A DNA stretch of 64,000 nt from Gnetum montanum (taxonomy: Eukaryota; Streptophyta; Gnetopsida; Gnetales; Gnetaceae). Positions 10,911 through 22,836 of this stretch are shown here, one piece after another (the first letter of the stretch is position 1; the number at the start of each line of letters is the position of its first letter). The stretch lies in the NCBI GenBank assembly GCA_015680685.1, contig MNCI01008366.1:49438-113437 (forward strand), read 5' to 3'. Under the pieces are notes generated by a model that saw only the letters and a list, made by a program, of their open reading frames with translations, searched no databases and was not told the DNA's origin. Made by a program: the position numbers and the translations under genes.

Positions 10911-13757
10911 TCACACCATCCCTGGAGGCGGTGGTTCCGACAACCCTTCACTAGCCTCTGGCCCATGTGGTGGCGGTGGCACGAATGATGGTTGTCCCAC
11001 CGTAGCTACAATTTTTGGAGGTAATCAAAAAGCCTCTAGAAGGGCCCTCATTTCTTCCACTATAGTTCACTGTCTAGGTGGCTTCACCAACGTGTGTTGG
11101 AACTGGAACCTCCCAAGGGCATGGCAGCGTAGGAAGGAGCTCTTTCAAATTGATGAACTAGGCTGCAAACTATTTTCATTCGATGTCGAATGCTTGAATT
11201 GATGTTTGTAGCTGTTGGTAGTCAGTCATCCGACGGGCGAAGTTCTCTGCGACTACACGTTGTCCTTCAAAACTTGTGCAGAGAACCTTGAGTTCTATGT
11301 TTGTTGTTTCCAATTTCTGCTTTGTCGCTTTGTGCACTTGGAACTCACCCTCGTATAAAGAATACGAGGCGACCACTTACTTCTCCAATTCAGACCGCGG
11401 TCTCCCGACTGTGAGCATGGCCAGGTTTGCATAGTGAAGGTTGGCAAGCTCCATATATTCTGTCATTTCTTTGATATGCAACTCCTTGAGGTAAATTTTA
11501 GCTTGATTGTAGGTATTCAACCCATCAAAGATAGGTTGCCATACCTCGCCCCCTTCCTGGAGCTGCTGGAGCGCTTGGTTTAGCTTGGCCCTTGCGACTT
11601 GAATCTGCTTCTCATTTACTTCTTTTTGCAGTCCCACTTGGTCCCTGTAATGATTCTTAACTTTGTCAAATTTCAAGGCCTCGTTCTTCCAAGCAATGAC
11701 TTCGATGGCAAATTTTTGTCACAAGGTTTGAACCTCCTCCATGGACAGATTTTAGTTCTTTGCGGCGAACCTTCTCACATTATCATTTACCCTGGCTATC
11801 TCTTCCTACTGTTGGTGGATAAAATTTTTCATGTGCTCATTTTTAGCACCAACATTACACAAGCCATGGACCTCCATGGTCAACCTGACATTCTCTTGGC
11901 GAACCTCTGCTAAGTCCTTTTCTAAATGATATGTCTGAGCATCTACCAAAGCCTTATCAAAGATCACTGACTCTCGCTCATCCTTAGCTATTTGAAGTTT
12001 AGTCTGAAGCTATTGAAAAGCATCATCTCTGGTGAGCTCATGGTTGAGGAGAGCTGAATGGGCAAGTTGGGCTCTTAACTGGGTGACTTCCATTGTCAAG
12101 CGTTGACAAGTGGCTTAAGTAACTTCAAGTTGCCCTTCCAAAATGAGGCTCTTAACTTTTGTCGATAGCAGCTCCGACTGGGTTGCAATGATGTTATCCG
12201 GAAGATCAAAGATGTCCAGAAGTGGTTGCCCGGTTCCTACCAGTTGGTCCAATAGTTCTTCATGTTGGGTTGCATCAATCCTGCTACGTGAACTTTTGGC
12301 GGACGTCTGTACATCTTGAAGCCCATGCACATCTGGTACAAGTGCCGCCAGTGCATTGAGAACTGTAGCAATTGTATCAGCAACCACTTCGACTATAATC
12401 TTCTGTTCCTGGTGCTGCATCACCAAGATTGTCGCCCCTTCACCATCTTCCAAGCGTACCGAGAAGGTAGCAGAATTCCTTGAAATTTCAAGGAATAACT
12501 ATTAGGTTGATACTATTACCTCTCGGATGCTTGGATCTGTTCTTGCTGGCACTTGTGTTCGGGCGGCAGAGAACATCGACCCTACTCTTTCTAACAAACG
12601 AATTGATCGCGCCACTTGCTTCAGGTGGGTCATTGCAAGGTGATAAACTGAAGGGTCTTCCCCTCCACCAGTTCTGCTAGATTACTCTTGTTGGCTCAAG
12701 AACATTTGTTGGATTTTGCAGATATGTTCTGCAATGGTTTGCGAACCCGACCTTGTTGTTTGTGCAGGTGGTGGAGGTGGTTACTACTCTTCCTCCATCT
12801 GTGTGGTGGCAGGAGTCCTATCTTTCATCATTTCATGCCATGAGGTAATCGGGGCATGCTGAAGTGTATCATTGGCGTAACATGCTATCCCTGCCCGTTT
12901 GCATAATTTTCTGATTAGGTAGGGGAAGGGGAGAGCTCGTCTTCCACATTGGAAACCTCAGCGAACCTCTTTTCAATTTCCAAGAATATTAGCTGTGGAA
13001 GACTCATTGGAAATTTCCCGCTTAGAGCAGCACATGCACGAGCGGAGAAGGTCGTGATTTTGTTGGGTCTTACTATTGGATTGAGATGGTAAGACGCAAT
13101 CTTTGAATACACCCTCTCCGTATTGGTTAGAGAGCTGAACTCCTTGTGGTCTACCCCATAGCACTGCCTGATCCACTCCCCTTTTACCTCAAGGTCTACT
13201 TGTTTTGGAATCTCTACCACATCTACTCTGATCTCTGGCAACCCCAGAGCTTACACTATTGCCTCTGCAGAGTAAGAGACATAAATGTCCTTAATCCTTA
13301 CTTTGGACCCTGGTTGCCAATTTGTCCAAAAGAGATAGGTTTCTCCTAGGTACCATTCACCACTGGTTGTGATGATCGGCCACATTGGAGAATTTTGCAA
13401 TTGGAGTCTCACATCTTCTGGTGCATTTTCGAGAAATGGTCCAAAGTTTAGCTCTTTTAGGATCATTTGTTGCACTTCTCGCAGCTTGATAGCATCAATA
13501 CAAGCTTGGGTTAGGGTGACCTCAAGTCATGGTGCTATCCCCAAAGTTTCATCTCCCCGCGATTGCTCGTTGGGCATTTCCTCTTTGGGAATCTGATGGA
13601 CAGATTCCACATCAGGTCCTTCGTGGAGGGGGCTAGTTGCATGAGATCCCTCTACATGCTCTAGTTGTTACACACCTTGTCCTCTTCCCGTTCGTGGACA
13701 CTTGTCCCTCGGTTGTGATGGTCCTTCGCCCCTTGGATGCCTTGGTTTGGGTGCCAT
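10911..13757 (-). pseudogene. RT3 ORF2: coiled-coil retrotransposon protein, decayed
   Basis: The start at 13757 follows TTTGATTGCAG, a good splice-acceptor sequence, and gives MAPKPRHPRGEGPSQP. The N-terminal domain is split over 13251-13475 (SPMWPIITTSGEWYLGETY) and 12915-13241 (YSKIASYHLNPI). A middle region (12115-12453) shares TQSELLSTK with RT8 (TIQSDLISTK), and coiled-coil pieces follow at 11176-11676 (MELANLHYANLAMLTVGRPR). It ends near 10911 after a PPPPG motif. The N-terminal part resembles the plant-specific 'putative plant transposon protein' domain of Athila/Tat extra ORFs; this is from memory, not a search. No signal peptide or membrane segment is visible, so an envelope role is not supported. 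Confidence 0.72.
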
Positions 13758-13976
13758 CTGCAATCAAACATAACCATCCATTAAACTGTGCATAAGTAGC
13801 TCAAAATGGTTCTTATACACCTTCTCAGTTCGACTAAGTTATGTTGTTGGCATGGGCATCCCATTAAGTCCCCTAGAGTATTAATTTATGGATTAGAGCC
13901 AAAAACAACAAGATATGAGTTAGAGTTTAAATGGTTGTTTTCGTTCTTCCCTTAGAGGTGTGAAGTCTTAATTCTC

Positions 13977-14002
13977 TAATTAATTAATTAATTAATTAAT
14001 TA
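13977..14002. repeat. (TAAT)n microsatellite
   Basis: About six uninterrupted TAAT units inside RT3, upstream of ORF2. Confidence 0.9.
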
Positions 14003-14014
14003 CACATGAACTTC

Positions 14015-14034
14015 ACCCCCCTCCCACGACTGAG
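14015..14034 (-). other. RT3 internal polypurine-tract-like motif
   Basis: On the minus strand, CTCAGTCGTGGGAGGGGGGT repeats the 3' polypurine-tract sequence of the same element (CTCAGTCGTGGGGGTA), about 260 bp upstream of the ORF2 start. Confidence 0.6.
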
Positions 14035-14179
14035 AGCATACCTCCAGGTGCTCAAGAGGGTAAGGATCGGTTGATACGGACGCGCGATGGAATGTAGGTG
14101 CTCAAGAAGAAGTTAGGCGAAAAAAATAACAAAATCTCCCCCCAATTTGTTTGCAAAATGAATGAAAATCGAAAGTGCA

Positions 14180-14260
14180 ACGGCTGTATATATAGGGGTT
14201 GGGCGCTGTGTCGACAGGGCCACATATACGCAGGGGTGTGCATCCATTGACCAGCATTGA
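14180..14260 (-). promoter_or_regulatory. RT3 internal U3-like promoter region
   Basis: On the minus strand, GCGTATATGTGGCCCTGTCGAC is followed by CCTATATATACAG. The GTCGAC and GCGTATA(C) motifs are those of the RT3 LTR (for example GTCGACGGGGCC and GTATACGCGG at 20140-20215) and are absent from the other elements here. The distance to the ORF2 start is about 430 bp. Promoter function is inferred. Confidence 0.55.
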
Positions 14261-14500
14261 CCAACCCATAAAAGCCCGAAAAGATGAATTTAAAATGCCA
14301 AATTGGGGTGGTTGAAGAGCATGGGAGACCCAGAACACGATTGAGGACAAAAGGAAGGAGAATAAAGCTAGAAAACGAGTCATAGGTAGGAGAACGTGGT
14401 ACGAAAGAACTCCGCGGGAAAGAAATCGAGCGATGGGTAACATGGAAATAAGCCACCAACAACCAAGAGGATGGGAAACTAACAAATGGCACCGAGAATG

Positions 14501-14580
14501 CACAAGTAGGTCCTCCCCAGAGCAGGCAATAGCCTTCGTAGCCCTTGCATATCCCCAACACCAGGGTCCGTGGGCCTCAG
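14501..14580 (-). ncRNA. RT3 copy of conserved inter-ORF block
   Basis: The minus-strand core TGCTCTGGGGAGGACC is preceded by GGC-TATT-GCC, a possible hairpin whose stem differs from the other copies yet still pairs. Surrounding sequence is much less conserved than this block. Confidence 0.5.
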
Positions 14581-15670
14581 GGCTAAGGAATGGTGATCGT
14601 AAGTTAATACACCCATCCATGAGAACCAGTCGTGGCATGAGAAGTTCAAAGGACTCACGACAAACAATCAAAACATAAGATCGAAAGTGAGGTGAGTCAG
14701 GAAGAGAAATGGATAGAGAGACAGGAGTGATAGTGGAATTCCAATGATCGGTCACATGAAACCCCATGTGAAGTTGTGGTTAAGTGACCTGATAGGACCT
14801 TGCCTAAGTTCAAACCCAAAACCATCCACATCCAGTGACATCGCAGCAACATGTGAAGACTCATTCACCCCCCAAGTGGACAGGAATGCACCTGTAGAGA
14901 ACCACCACTCCAACAGACGTGAGAGAAAGGAAGTGAAATGGGACCAAGTTAGAGGGGACGAAGGAAGTCCCATAACTAGTGCTTGTGGCCCATGAGAGAG
15001 GGTCTAAGGGGTGTGCTTTGAATTCCCACATGGGTAAGATTTTATTCTTGTGTTTTCTTTTATTTTGTGGGAACCACACCATGCAAAGACCCATGCTTGT
15101 GTGCATGCATTTGACCAAGAGGTGTGCTTTGAATCCTCATGTTTTTTTTATGAGGACCATACCATGCAAGGTCAAACTACCAAGGAGCTTCCTTGTAGAG
15201 AAGGACTTGGAGTGGAAAGAAATCCATAAGGGCACTCCCACCGCTCAAGGGGTAGAAGAGGATGATGGATGTTGCAATCCCCTTGAAGTCACACCTGATT
15301 CAAACCATTGCGTCATTCCCGAGTCTAGGAACTACACAAGTCACACATTAATTATAACGTTTTTAAGTGAAACGGGGTTGCATGTTTCCAAGAGTTGGAA
15401 AACCATGGAGTGGATGAATGTGTGGATGACGTGGACTCATTGCCGATATTATGAGGTGAAAGTAGATGCAAAAACCAAGAACACCCATGCGAGGATAGGA
15501 GCGAGGTAAAATAAGTGGCTATTTTTAGTGACCCATCGCAATGAAAACCATCCGTGCTAAACCTGATAACAATAAGATGGTTTATTAGCGATGAATTGGG
15601 AATGAAACACACACATATTTACAAATGAACAACAACAAAGAAATGGAAAAATAATTAAAGAAAGGAAAAA

Positions 15671-16766
15671 TTAACAAAAATTGGCAAACATATGAACGAT
15701 GTTGAAAAATAAAAAAGTGTAAAACAAAAAATTCCAAAAACAATGAGGAGCGTAGTGGAATGGATCAGCATGAAAGGCGGTCTCCCCCATGACTGGGCAG
15801 AAAGAAGGAGACGCAAAGATGGAACGAGGTTGTCCTAGTGATGATGAGGCAGTATCCCTGGTTAGGTGGATCCCACGAAAAGGTTTGAGTTCCAAGGGCT
15901 CTTGGTTGAAGCTTTCAGGGATTTGCAACTTTCCCAGTCACCATGGTCATCAACAATGGACACTTGTTGATGAACCTCTTCCAAATGGTCCATGCTTTCT
16001 ATGTGGGCACTTACAAGCTCCTCAGATGGTTCCATGCACAATGTGTTGCTAGTAGGATCAGCTATCAGCCACTGGGTGCCTTCTTAATTGGTGGCTGCTA
16101 CGTACAAGCACTATTGAACTGGCGATTCATCGGTACACCAACTGCATGCTTGAATGGATGTCTGCTTAGCGGACCATAATTGCTGCACATAGTTGCACCC
16201 TGAGTCACTATACATGATGTATGGAACACACTTCTTCTCGATCTTTCCAGAAGGGTTTTCCTTTGAAATTTCAAGGGAAAGATCTCAAAGTCCTAGTCTT
16301 GCATCCATCATGCTCAGCTAGGCTCTTCCCATTATGATTAGGAAGGTCCCCTTGCAATTCTCTACACAGATGACAAGGAAATTAGTAGGATAGGACCACC
16401 CACAAATGGTGGTCACAATGTCCTCTACCACTCCCAAGGGAACAATGATGGACTGATCTGCCAGTTCGAGCTTAATGTTGCTCTTATTTAACAAGGGTAG
16501 GTTCCAATTCTTGTACATGTCATGTGAGATCAAATTGACTCTTGACCCGAATCTAGAAGGACCTGACATGGCTCATTTCTTGCCACCTGAAGATGGATGA
16601 GGGGACTTCCCAGATCAGTCAATTTTTGGGGAAGGTGACCTACCTGTATCCAGTTGATCATAGCATGCGTGAGCATGACCGTTTGTATGTTGGAGGGCGT
16701 TTGATTTGAAGGCTGCTTGAGTGGTGGAACAATGAAGGTAGTTTGAGGTTCAGAGGCACTAGCCAC
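15671..16766 (-). pseudogene. RT3 protease and pre-RT linker, truncated
   Basis: The retropepsin-like region lies at 16318-16766. The active-site motif reads LLDSG, then a frameshift, then VNLISHDMYKNWNLP; ADQSIIVPLG and IIMGRA follow. Downstream linker pieces (16051-16300 and 15671-15928, EPLELK) match RT4 at 36240-36500. Where RT should begin (about 15800-15860) the sequence jumps to the segment that follows integrase in RT4 (CAGTCATGGGGGAGA). RT, RNase H and integrase are therefore deleted. Confidence 0.7.
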
Positions 16767-16775
16767 AGGTGGGTG

Positions 16776-19185
16776 TCAGGGCGTGTGTACATTATTGGGC
16801 AGAAGAAGGGACGTTTCCGTGGCTTGGCTTCTGTTCCACTTGGCTGAGGAGCCAGTTGTATGTTGACAGCCCTCGTAGCATGGCATTGCTATGGCTGTGG
16901 TGGAATTCTCCCCTGCATAGGTGGAGTAGATGGTAGTTGAGTGGGATGGTCTGAAGGAGTGGTAGGAGAAGGTGATGGAGGATAGTAAAGATGTGGGCTC
17001 TCCCCCTGGGTGATGGAGATTATGGTCGGAAATATTCCAGGGGATGGTAATAATTCTGGAATGTGGCATGATTGGAAGAGTCCTGTGGAGAGACTAGTTG
17101 TTAAACATAGTACCCATAGGGATCTGGCTGTCGATAAGTGTACTACTGCCTTGGAGGTGGCATTCCCCACACTTGTGGTTGCTTCCATTGTTGGAAGTAT
17201 TCATAAGGCTTCGGTGGTGTTCCACTTGGATAATACCCTTACTGCTGGTGGAACTGCCTTGGGTTGCCTTGTGGGTAAGTCAACCTTCGGGGTGTTTGCC
17301 TTTGTGCCAAACGAGGATTCAATGCGTACACCCCAGACTCTTGAAGATGTGACACCACAAGACAACACCCCTTAGGATGTTCGTATTGGAATATGCCACA
17401 TTCATCGTCTTCCTCCGTATCAGAGTCTACAACCTGTTCTGCTACAGCAACTTTGCCCTTACCCTTATGATGGGCACGTTTGGCTTCCTTATTCCTACGT
17501 CGATCACGATCATTACCTTGTTCTCTGGACTCTTCTACAATTTTCAGCACACTTTGGAATTTTTCATCCAAAGAGTCCCACATCTTATCAACCTTTGCCG
17601 ATATTTCAGATGCAAAATTTTGTAAAGGTAAGGTTTTTCAGTTCACCACTGCTTCAAGTGGTGATTCCTCCTCATCTTCACAAAATCAGACTTCCCTCTT
17701 TCTGATGGAGGGATTCCGATTGAACTCTTCTGCACTCTCCTTCTTTCTAAGTTCCCCCTCTTCTTTGGCCACTTGCATGATGAGGTGCTGCAGTTGATGG
17801 GCCCTTAATTCTGATAATCGTCCCTGGGCGTACACACCAAGCGTCTTTCTCATTTCAAAGCAAAGCCCATCAATGATATGGCGAAGCTGTGCCCACTGGG
17901 AGTAGCCATGACCAGGGCACCGATGTAGTAATGAATAGTACCTGCTCATGGCTGCATCCAAGGGTTCATGATTCCCTTGCTTCCAACCTTGGATTTGACG
18001 TCTTAGATTCGCCACTCAGGAGTATGTTTGATACTTGTCATTGAAAATCTCAAGCATCGTACTCCATCTTCTAATTGATTCCCGTTTTAAAGATCGATAC
18101 CAACTTTCGGCTTCCTTGATGAGTGTGTGAGGGAATAACTTAAGCTTCTGCCAATCATTATGAATATTCTGCAGGGTGTAAGTGTCATGGAACACTTACA
18201 AGTGAGTTTGTGGATCACAATTGTATCCCCCTTCAAACCTGGGGATGTTGTTTATATCAATGCATCTAATCCAGCTATCCTTCAAGTGCCTACTAGGGAT
18301 CTGAACTGCCTCGGCAATATGAAGCATGCTCCGAGTAGCCATCAATGGTTCATTCGAGTCATAGTCCTGCTGAGCACCACAGTGTCTATGAAGATTCCGG
18401 CTGCCCCTCCTTTCATGATGGTGAGGCTCGTGCGATTGGTCACGCGCTTCCTCACATTGTTCCTTTTGGTCCTTACGACCACCATCACCTCGCTCCTTCC
18501 TACCACGGTTATGATCAGAGTCTGAACTAGATGAAGGTAGTGGGGAACGAGAGGATGGAGAAGAGGGAGAGGGATCACCACCACCGTAGTGTCAGTCTCC
18601 CCCTCTACTTTGGTGACAGCCTCGATCTTCTTGCCCATCTTTGCTTGTGCTGTGACCTTTCCTGCGTGATCCTCCATCGTCCTGGGGGTCTCGGTCACTT
18701 GATTGCTTGTTCTGGATGATGGACTGGAGGATCTGATGCCCCATAGGAATTTTAATCGAATGGGAGTCGTGAAAGATAGGCTCCCCATCGTCCTGCAGCC
18801 CTTGTAAGAATAAGGGGTTACTAAATTGTTTCTCCTTCATGTGTTCGTACTGTTCTGCCTGCTGCTGATCTCGTACTCGTTGGGCCTCAGTTGGACGATA
18901 GTCCCAGTAGTCATGGTCCTCCATGACGTACTCCACACCATGGTTCTGGATACCTAATTTGGCAAGATTATGGAACAACATTCTAGGAGCCGATCGGTCA
19001 GGTGGTAGAACAATGTTACTCTCCATGTCCCACCATCGTAGATGTTCATCCTGATGTAGGATGAATGTGAAGTCAGGGACATATTCATCGAGATGCTTGT
19101 ATACCACCCGACATTCTTGTGGCACCGGTGGGTTGGATCCATCTCGCCTATGAGAAGAAGATATGTTGGATGTTAGATGATCCAT
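16776..19185 (-). pseudogene. RT3 ORF1: gag-like polyprotein, decayed
   Basis: The ATG at 19185 lies 127 bp downstream of the primer site. The first 197 codons are open: a conserved N-terminal module (VYKHLDEYVPDFTFILHQDE) and a Gln/Glu-rich stretch. An Arg/Ser/His-rich region follows near 18400-18550. The gag domain is broken by frameshifts (18015-17686: QIQGWKQGNHEPLD, IDGL, LGVYAQGRLSEL). A basic region and a knuckle reading CGIFQYEHPKGCC follow near 17370-17410; the second cysteine is replaced by Phe. The tail is Pro/Gln-rich. Confidence 0.8.
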
Positions 19186-19311
19186 TAAATCGGTGTACCT
19201 TACTTTTTACTTTAATCCGCCTAGCGTGCGTGAATGTTACTATCCTGGGTCCATTCCAATGACGTAAATAATAATTTCGCTAAGGTTAAATGATGCATGT
19301 AAGACTAATAG

Positions 19312-19329
19312 TCCCTGGCAATGGCGCTA
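19312..19329 (-). other. RT3 primer binding site (tRNA-Asp type)
   Basis: TAGCGCCATTGCCAGGGA on the minus strand, one base inside the 5' LTR. Confidence 0.85.
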
Positions 19330-19330
19330 A

Positions 19331-20249
19331 TGATGAGTAGCTAGGTACCCCTATGCCCAACCATGCGAATCACGGGCATTCACATGCGACTCGGTTGAAT
19401 TCCGGAGACTGTAAGCACTTAACATACACCAGACCTTTAACCAGCAAAACCCTTTGTTAGAATGGTCGTTGTCTTCTCAACCTCACTTGTGTTGTTTTAA
19501 TTGCGATTGAGGCAACTGATTTTTATAGCTTTTTACTTTATCTTTTGGTGTCTAATTAAGGTATGGAAAGTAAGGAATGAAATATTATCTAATCTATGAT
19601 TATCCTAATCTGTATCTTAACTATTCCTAGCATAAGTATCCGATCCCATCTTCCGTGCACATCCTAAGCATCCCCTTAACCACTACTGGGTTACCAGACG
19701 TTAAGCATCACTGGGTTGCCAAGCGTTGGGTTTATGTTCGAGATGGTCGTACTTATGGTTCCTACGAACTATAAACGAGCAAGAGTAATTAAAATAATAA
19801 CAAGAGAAACTTAAGTACTATTAAAGCATAGAAAGATTAAATATTAAATGCATTAAATAACTAAATCCAATTGCTGCAAGGAATGATTGAAAAGCTCGTC
19901 TTTATTGCTGTTCACAGTAATGGGCTCAGGTACATCAGCGCTCGAATAAAGAGCCGGACACCTTTCTTACACCTACTGCGGGCACTTGGAAAATATTTTA
20001 TCTCCTGCAGGAACAAACTGCAAGAGCTTTGCTACAAATGACAAAAAGATACCTAAGAGAGGTGGGAGCCCTCTTATTTATAGGCCAGAATAGGTGCCAC
20101 GTAAATGGGGCCACGTCAATGCATGGAAGGATGCGTTGATGGGGCTGTGTCGACGGGGCCGCATATACATGGCTGTGTCGATAGGGCTGTGTATACGGGG
20201 TCTTGTATACGCGGCCTAGTAAACGCGACAACCAATTTACACTTCATCA
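19331..20249 (-). repeat. RT3 5' LTR (919 bp)
   Basis: Bounded by TGATGAGTAG and CTTCATCA. The U3 side carries CG-rich palindromic motifs (GTCGAC, GTATAC, GCGGCC), and the minus strand has CCTATAAATAAGAGGG as TATA box near 20080. The right flank is ATACC. Confidence 0.9.
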
Positions 20250-21493
20250 ATACCCATTTAATGGAAAAGAAAAGGAGCAAGATTGCTTGATATTGAAGTT
20301 GAAGTGCAACATTGTTGTATTAGGATACTATAAACCCTACCTCACATGGATGTTGTAAGTTCACAAGTTCACACCCATTCACATTGATCATCATTCCAGA
20401 TGGAGGGTAGGGGGTGGTGGTGGTATGTTGGAACTTTGAAATAATTGTAATATAAGTACACCCCAAGATATATGGTCCAAAGAAAACTTTATAACTCAAC
20501 ATTGCTACAAGAATCCAACCCATGACTTAGAGCTTTCAAATAAAAAGTCTTACCATTTAACATACACCTCATTATTACCTAAGCATACATACCCACATAA
20601 GTGAAAATGAAAAAAGCAATATTGATTGATATTGATGTTAAGTGCCACGTTGCTACATTGGGATGCTATAAACCCTACCCTCTTTCCATTCATTTCTTTC
20701 TTTCTGTTCACATATGCACCGGCACCTAAGCCTAAGCTTAAACCCTATTCCCATGAAGCCTGATGACAAAGAGCCATGCACATGCACATTACAAACTGCA
20801 TGCTCCTCCACCCTAGTCCATCCACGCCATTCTTTGTTTTCGACGTTCGAAAAATGTTAGCTGCAATCTTTACCTAAAATCCTTTTGACTGCAACTAAAA
20901 TTGCAACTGCAATTCCTTTGCCTAGTCCTAAGTCCTACACCGACGTACCAACCTCTACATGGTATACTCGTCAGAGTCTTACCACTGTGTGATTTGACTG
21001 CAACCAAAACCTAATCGCATTAATGTCAGCCAAATTAAATAATGCGACACCATTAAAACAACCTTAAACGTCAACGCAAGACAGTGGAAAATGTGCAGGG
21101 ATGCGGCACATGCTCATGGCTGTAAGAAATTTGCAAGTCTGTAGAAGTTGGGGTGGACGCTTATTAACTTTTGGATTGACAAAAAACCAAGAGGGGAAAA
21201 AATTGCAGACACAGATTCCCAGAAACAGTGACTTCTGCAACTGTGGATACCGCCATGCCATTGCACATTCGCACGACTACCGTGCAGACCAACCAACAAC
21301 CCAATTCCCGATTTCTAAAGGTTGCAAGCTTTTTCATCAAAGTCAATCTCTAACTTTACTCAAAAACTTTGCTTTTTTCTTTTTCACGAAGGTGGGAGAT
21401 AAAGTGGTAAAAGGGCGTGCAAAACCTCATCATTCTTGAACAGAAGAAAGAAAGAAAGCAAGAGCGGAAAAAAAGGCCCATCTATCTCACCTC
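20250..21493. other. Host intergenic DNA upstream of the CLE gene
   Basis: No gene is recognised. A stretch of about 75 bp containing CTATAAACCCTACC occurs twice, near 20270-20345 and 20608-20685, as an imperfect direct repeat. A segment near 20448 matches the RT2 left flank (near 4921). Confidence 0.5.
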
Positions 21494-21516
21494 GCTCTCT
21501 CTCTCTCTCTCTCTCT
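21494..21516. repeat. (CT)n microsatellite
   Basis: Uninterrupted CT dinucleotides upstream of the CLE gene. Pyrimidine-rich tracts are common in plant promoters and 5' leaders, but no function can be claimed. Confidence 0.9.
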
Positions 21517-21959
21517 GGATTTCAGGACTTGGGTTAGTCGGCGGCACTGCCTGGCCACAGAATCATGACACCAAATATATTTTTTAAGGCCCTTTTCCCA
21601 TGAAAAATCTTCGCAGATCAGAGACTTAAATCAAGCAAAAACAGTGCTAAAATCCAGCAGTCGCCCAATGATCATATATATATATTTTAATGAGAAATCT
21701 TCACAAATCAGAGACTTAAATCATGCAGAAACAACAACAACAACAGTGATAAAATCCAGTAGTCGCCCAATGATCCGGTATTGAATTGAATCGAATCGAC
21801 CGACTGTGGGTTGCTTGCAATCCAAATTTCAACGAAGATAAAATCCATCCAGACCTTGAGCTGGGTGCGGGATGGTATGGCGTTTGTTTTAGTCAAAGCA
21901 TTTGTTAAGTGAGACGGTGGAATATTAAATTTCAACGTCTGTCCCAAAGCAAGCTAAAT

Positions 21960-22836
21960 AAATAAGGGAGGCAAGCTCCTTATTGAAGGCAGAGAGGAGC
22001 CGCTGCTGCAGCATCGGGAAGAGGGAATTACACTAGAGACAAGCCTGAATTCAAGTCAGTATTTTAATGGCGGATGGCGTTTACTGCTTAATATAACATT
22101 ATTCGTATTCATATTAATATATTTTCCAATTTCAAGTTTGCTTCTTCTTCTTCTTTCTGTAGTCGTTCCTGTTCCTGTTCCTGTTCCTAATCCTGCGCCT
22201 CCGCCTGAGCGGCTGGAACGAACAGATAGACAGACGCAGACAGACACAGCTCACCACCAGCTTAGTCAGTCTTTCTCTCAGACATATGAGACTTTTTGGG
22301 TTGCAGAAGAAATTTCAATCAAAAGCCAGGATTCCGCAATATACAGCCGTGGCAGCAAGTGTGTACCTCAAGCAAGCAAGGAAGAACACAGGCAGCAGCG
22401 CAAGAACTTAAGCAGCAAAGCAAACTCTCTGAAATCAACGATTTCTGCGCCTGTCTGTCTGTCTGTCTGGGGCTTTTCTGTATTTGCGTGAGTGATCGTC
22501 ACGACACACCCAGCATCCAGCTTTCAGGAACCAGGATCCTTGTGCTTTAATTTGTTCTTGATTCTGCAAGCTAAGCTATAATTGTTGGCATGTTTTACTT
22601 GGCTCTCCACAAGGTCTAGTTCCAGAGAATTAGGTTTTACAGCTGCTGCTGCTGCAGAGGTTCAGTTCTTTTAGGATCGTCCTCCTGGATGCAATCTGTG
22701 GGTGGGTATTCATATGCCACGAGCCACTACTGTTACTGCCACTGCCTTTTTCAGTTTGTTGCAGGAGCTGTGATTTGTGGGTGGAGTCAGGATTTTTTAA
22801 GTGTGTGATTCTTCATCAGGAATTGTGTTGTGAGAG
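21960..22836 (+). promoter_or_regulatory. Putative promoter and 5' leader of the CLE gene
   Basis: This stretch is richer in GC and pyrimidine microrepeats than the surroundings: CTGCTGCTGCAG near 22657, CTTCTTCTTCTTC at 22141 and three to four GTTCCT units near 22164-22190. Several ATGs precede the CLE start, so part of it may be promoter or a leader intron (a possible acceptor is CTGCTGCTGCAG|AGG near 22661). No transcription start can be assigned. Confidence 0.35.

Larger units (their letters stand above)
10204..20249 (-). mobile_element. RT3: LTR retrotransposon with gag, protease and ORF2, lacking RT and integrase
   Basis: Minus-strand element. From right to left: 5' LTR (19331-20249), primer site, long gag, protease and pre-RT linker, a junction near 15800-15860 where RT, RNase H and integrase are absent, the untranslated inter-ORF region, ORF2, 3' polypurine tract and a truncated 3' LTR (10204-10632). 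It looks intermediate between the pol-bearing RT4 and the gag+ORF2 elements. The LTR motif is GTCGAC/GTATAC rather than GATATC. Confidence 0.85.

Noticed and set aside
14102-14767. Minus-strand 221-codon open frame
   Set aside because: It overlaps the untranslated inter-ORF region of RT3, including its TATA and hairpin block, and has no equivalent in the sister elements.
14979-15509. Plus-strand 176-codon open frame
   Set aside because: Antisense to RT3 and not conserved in RT4, RT6 or RT8; taken as chance.
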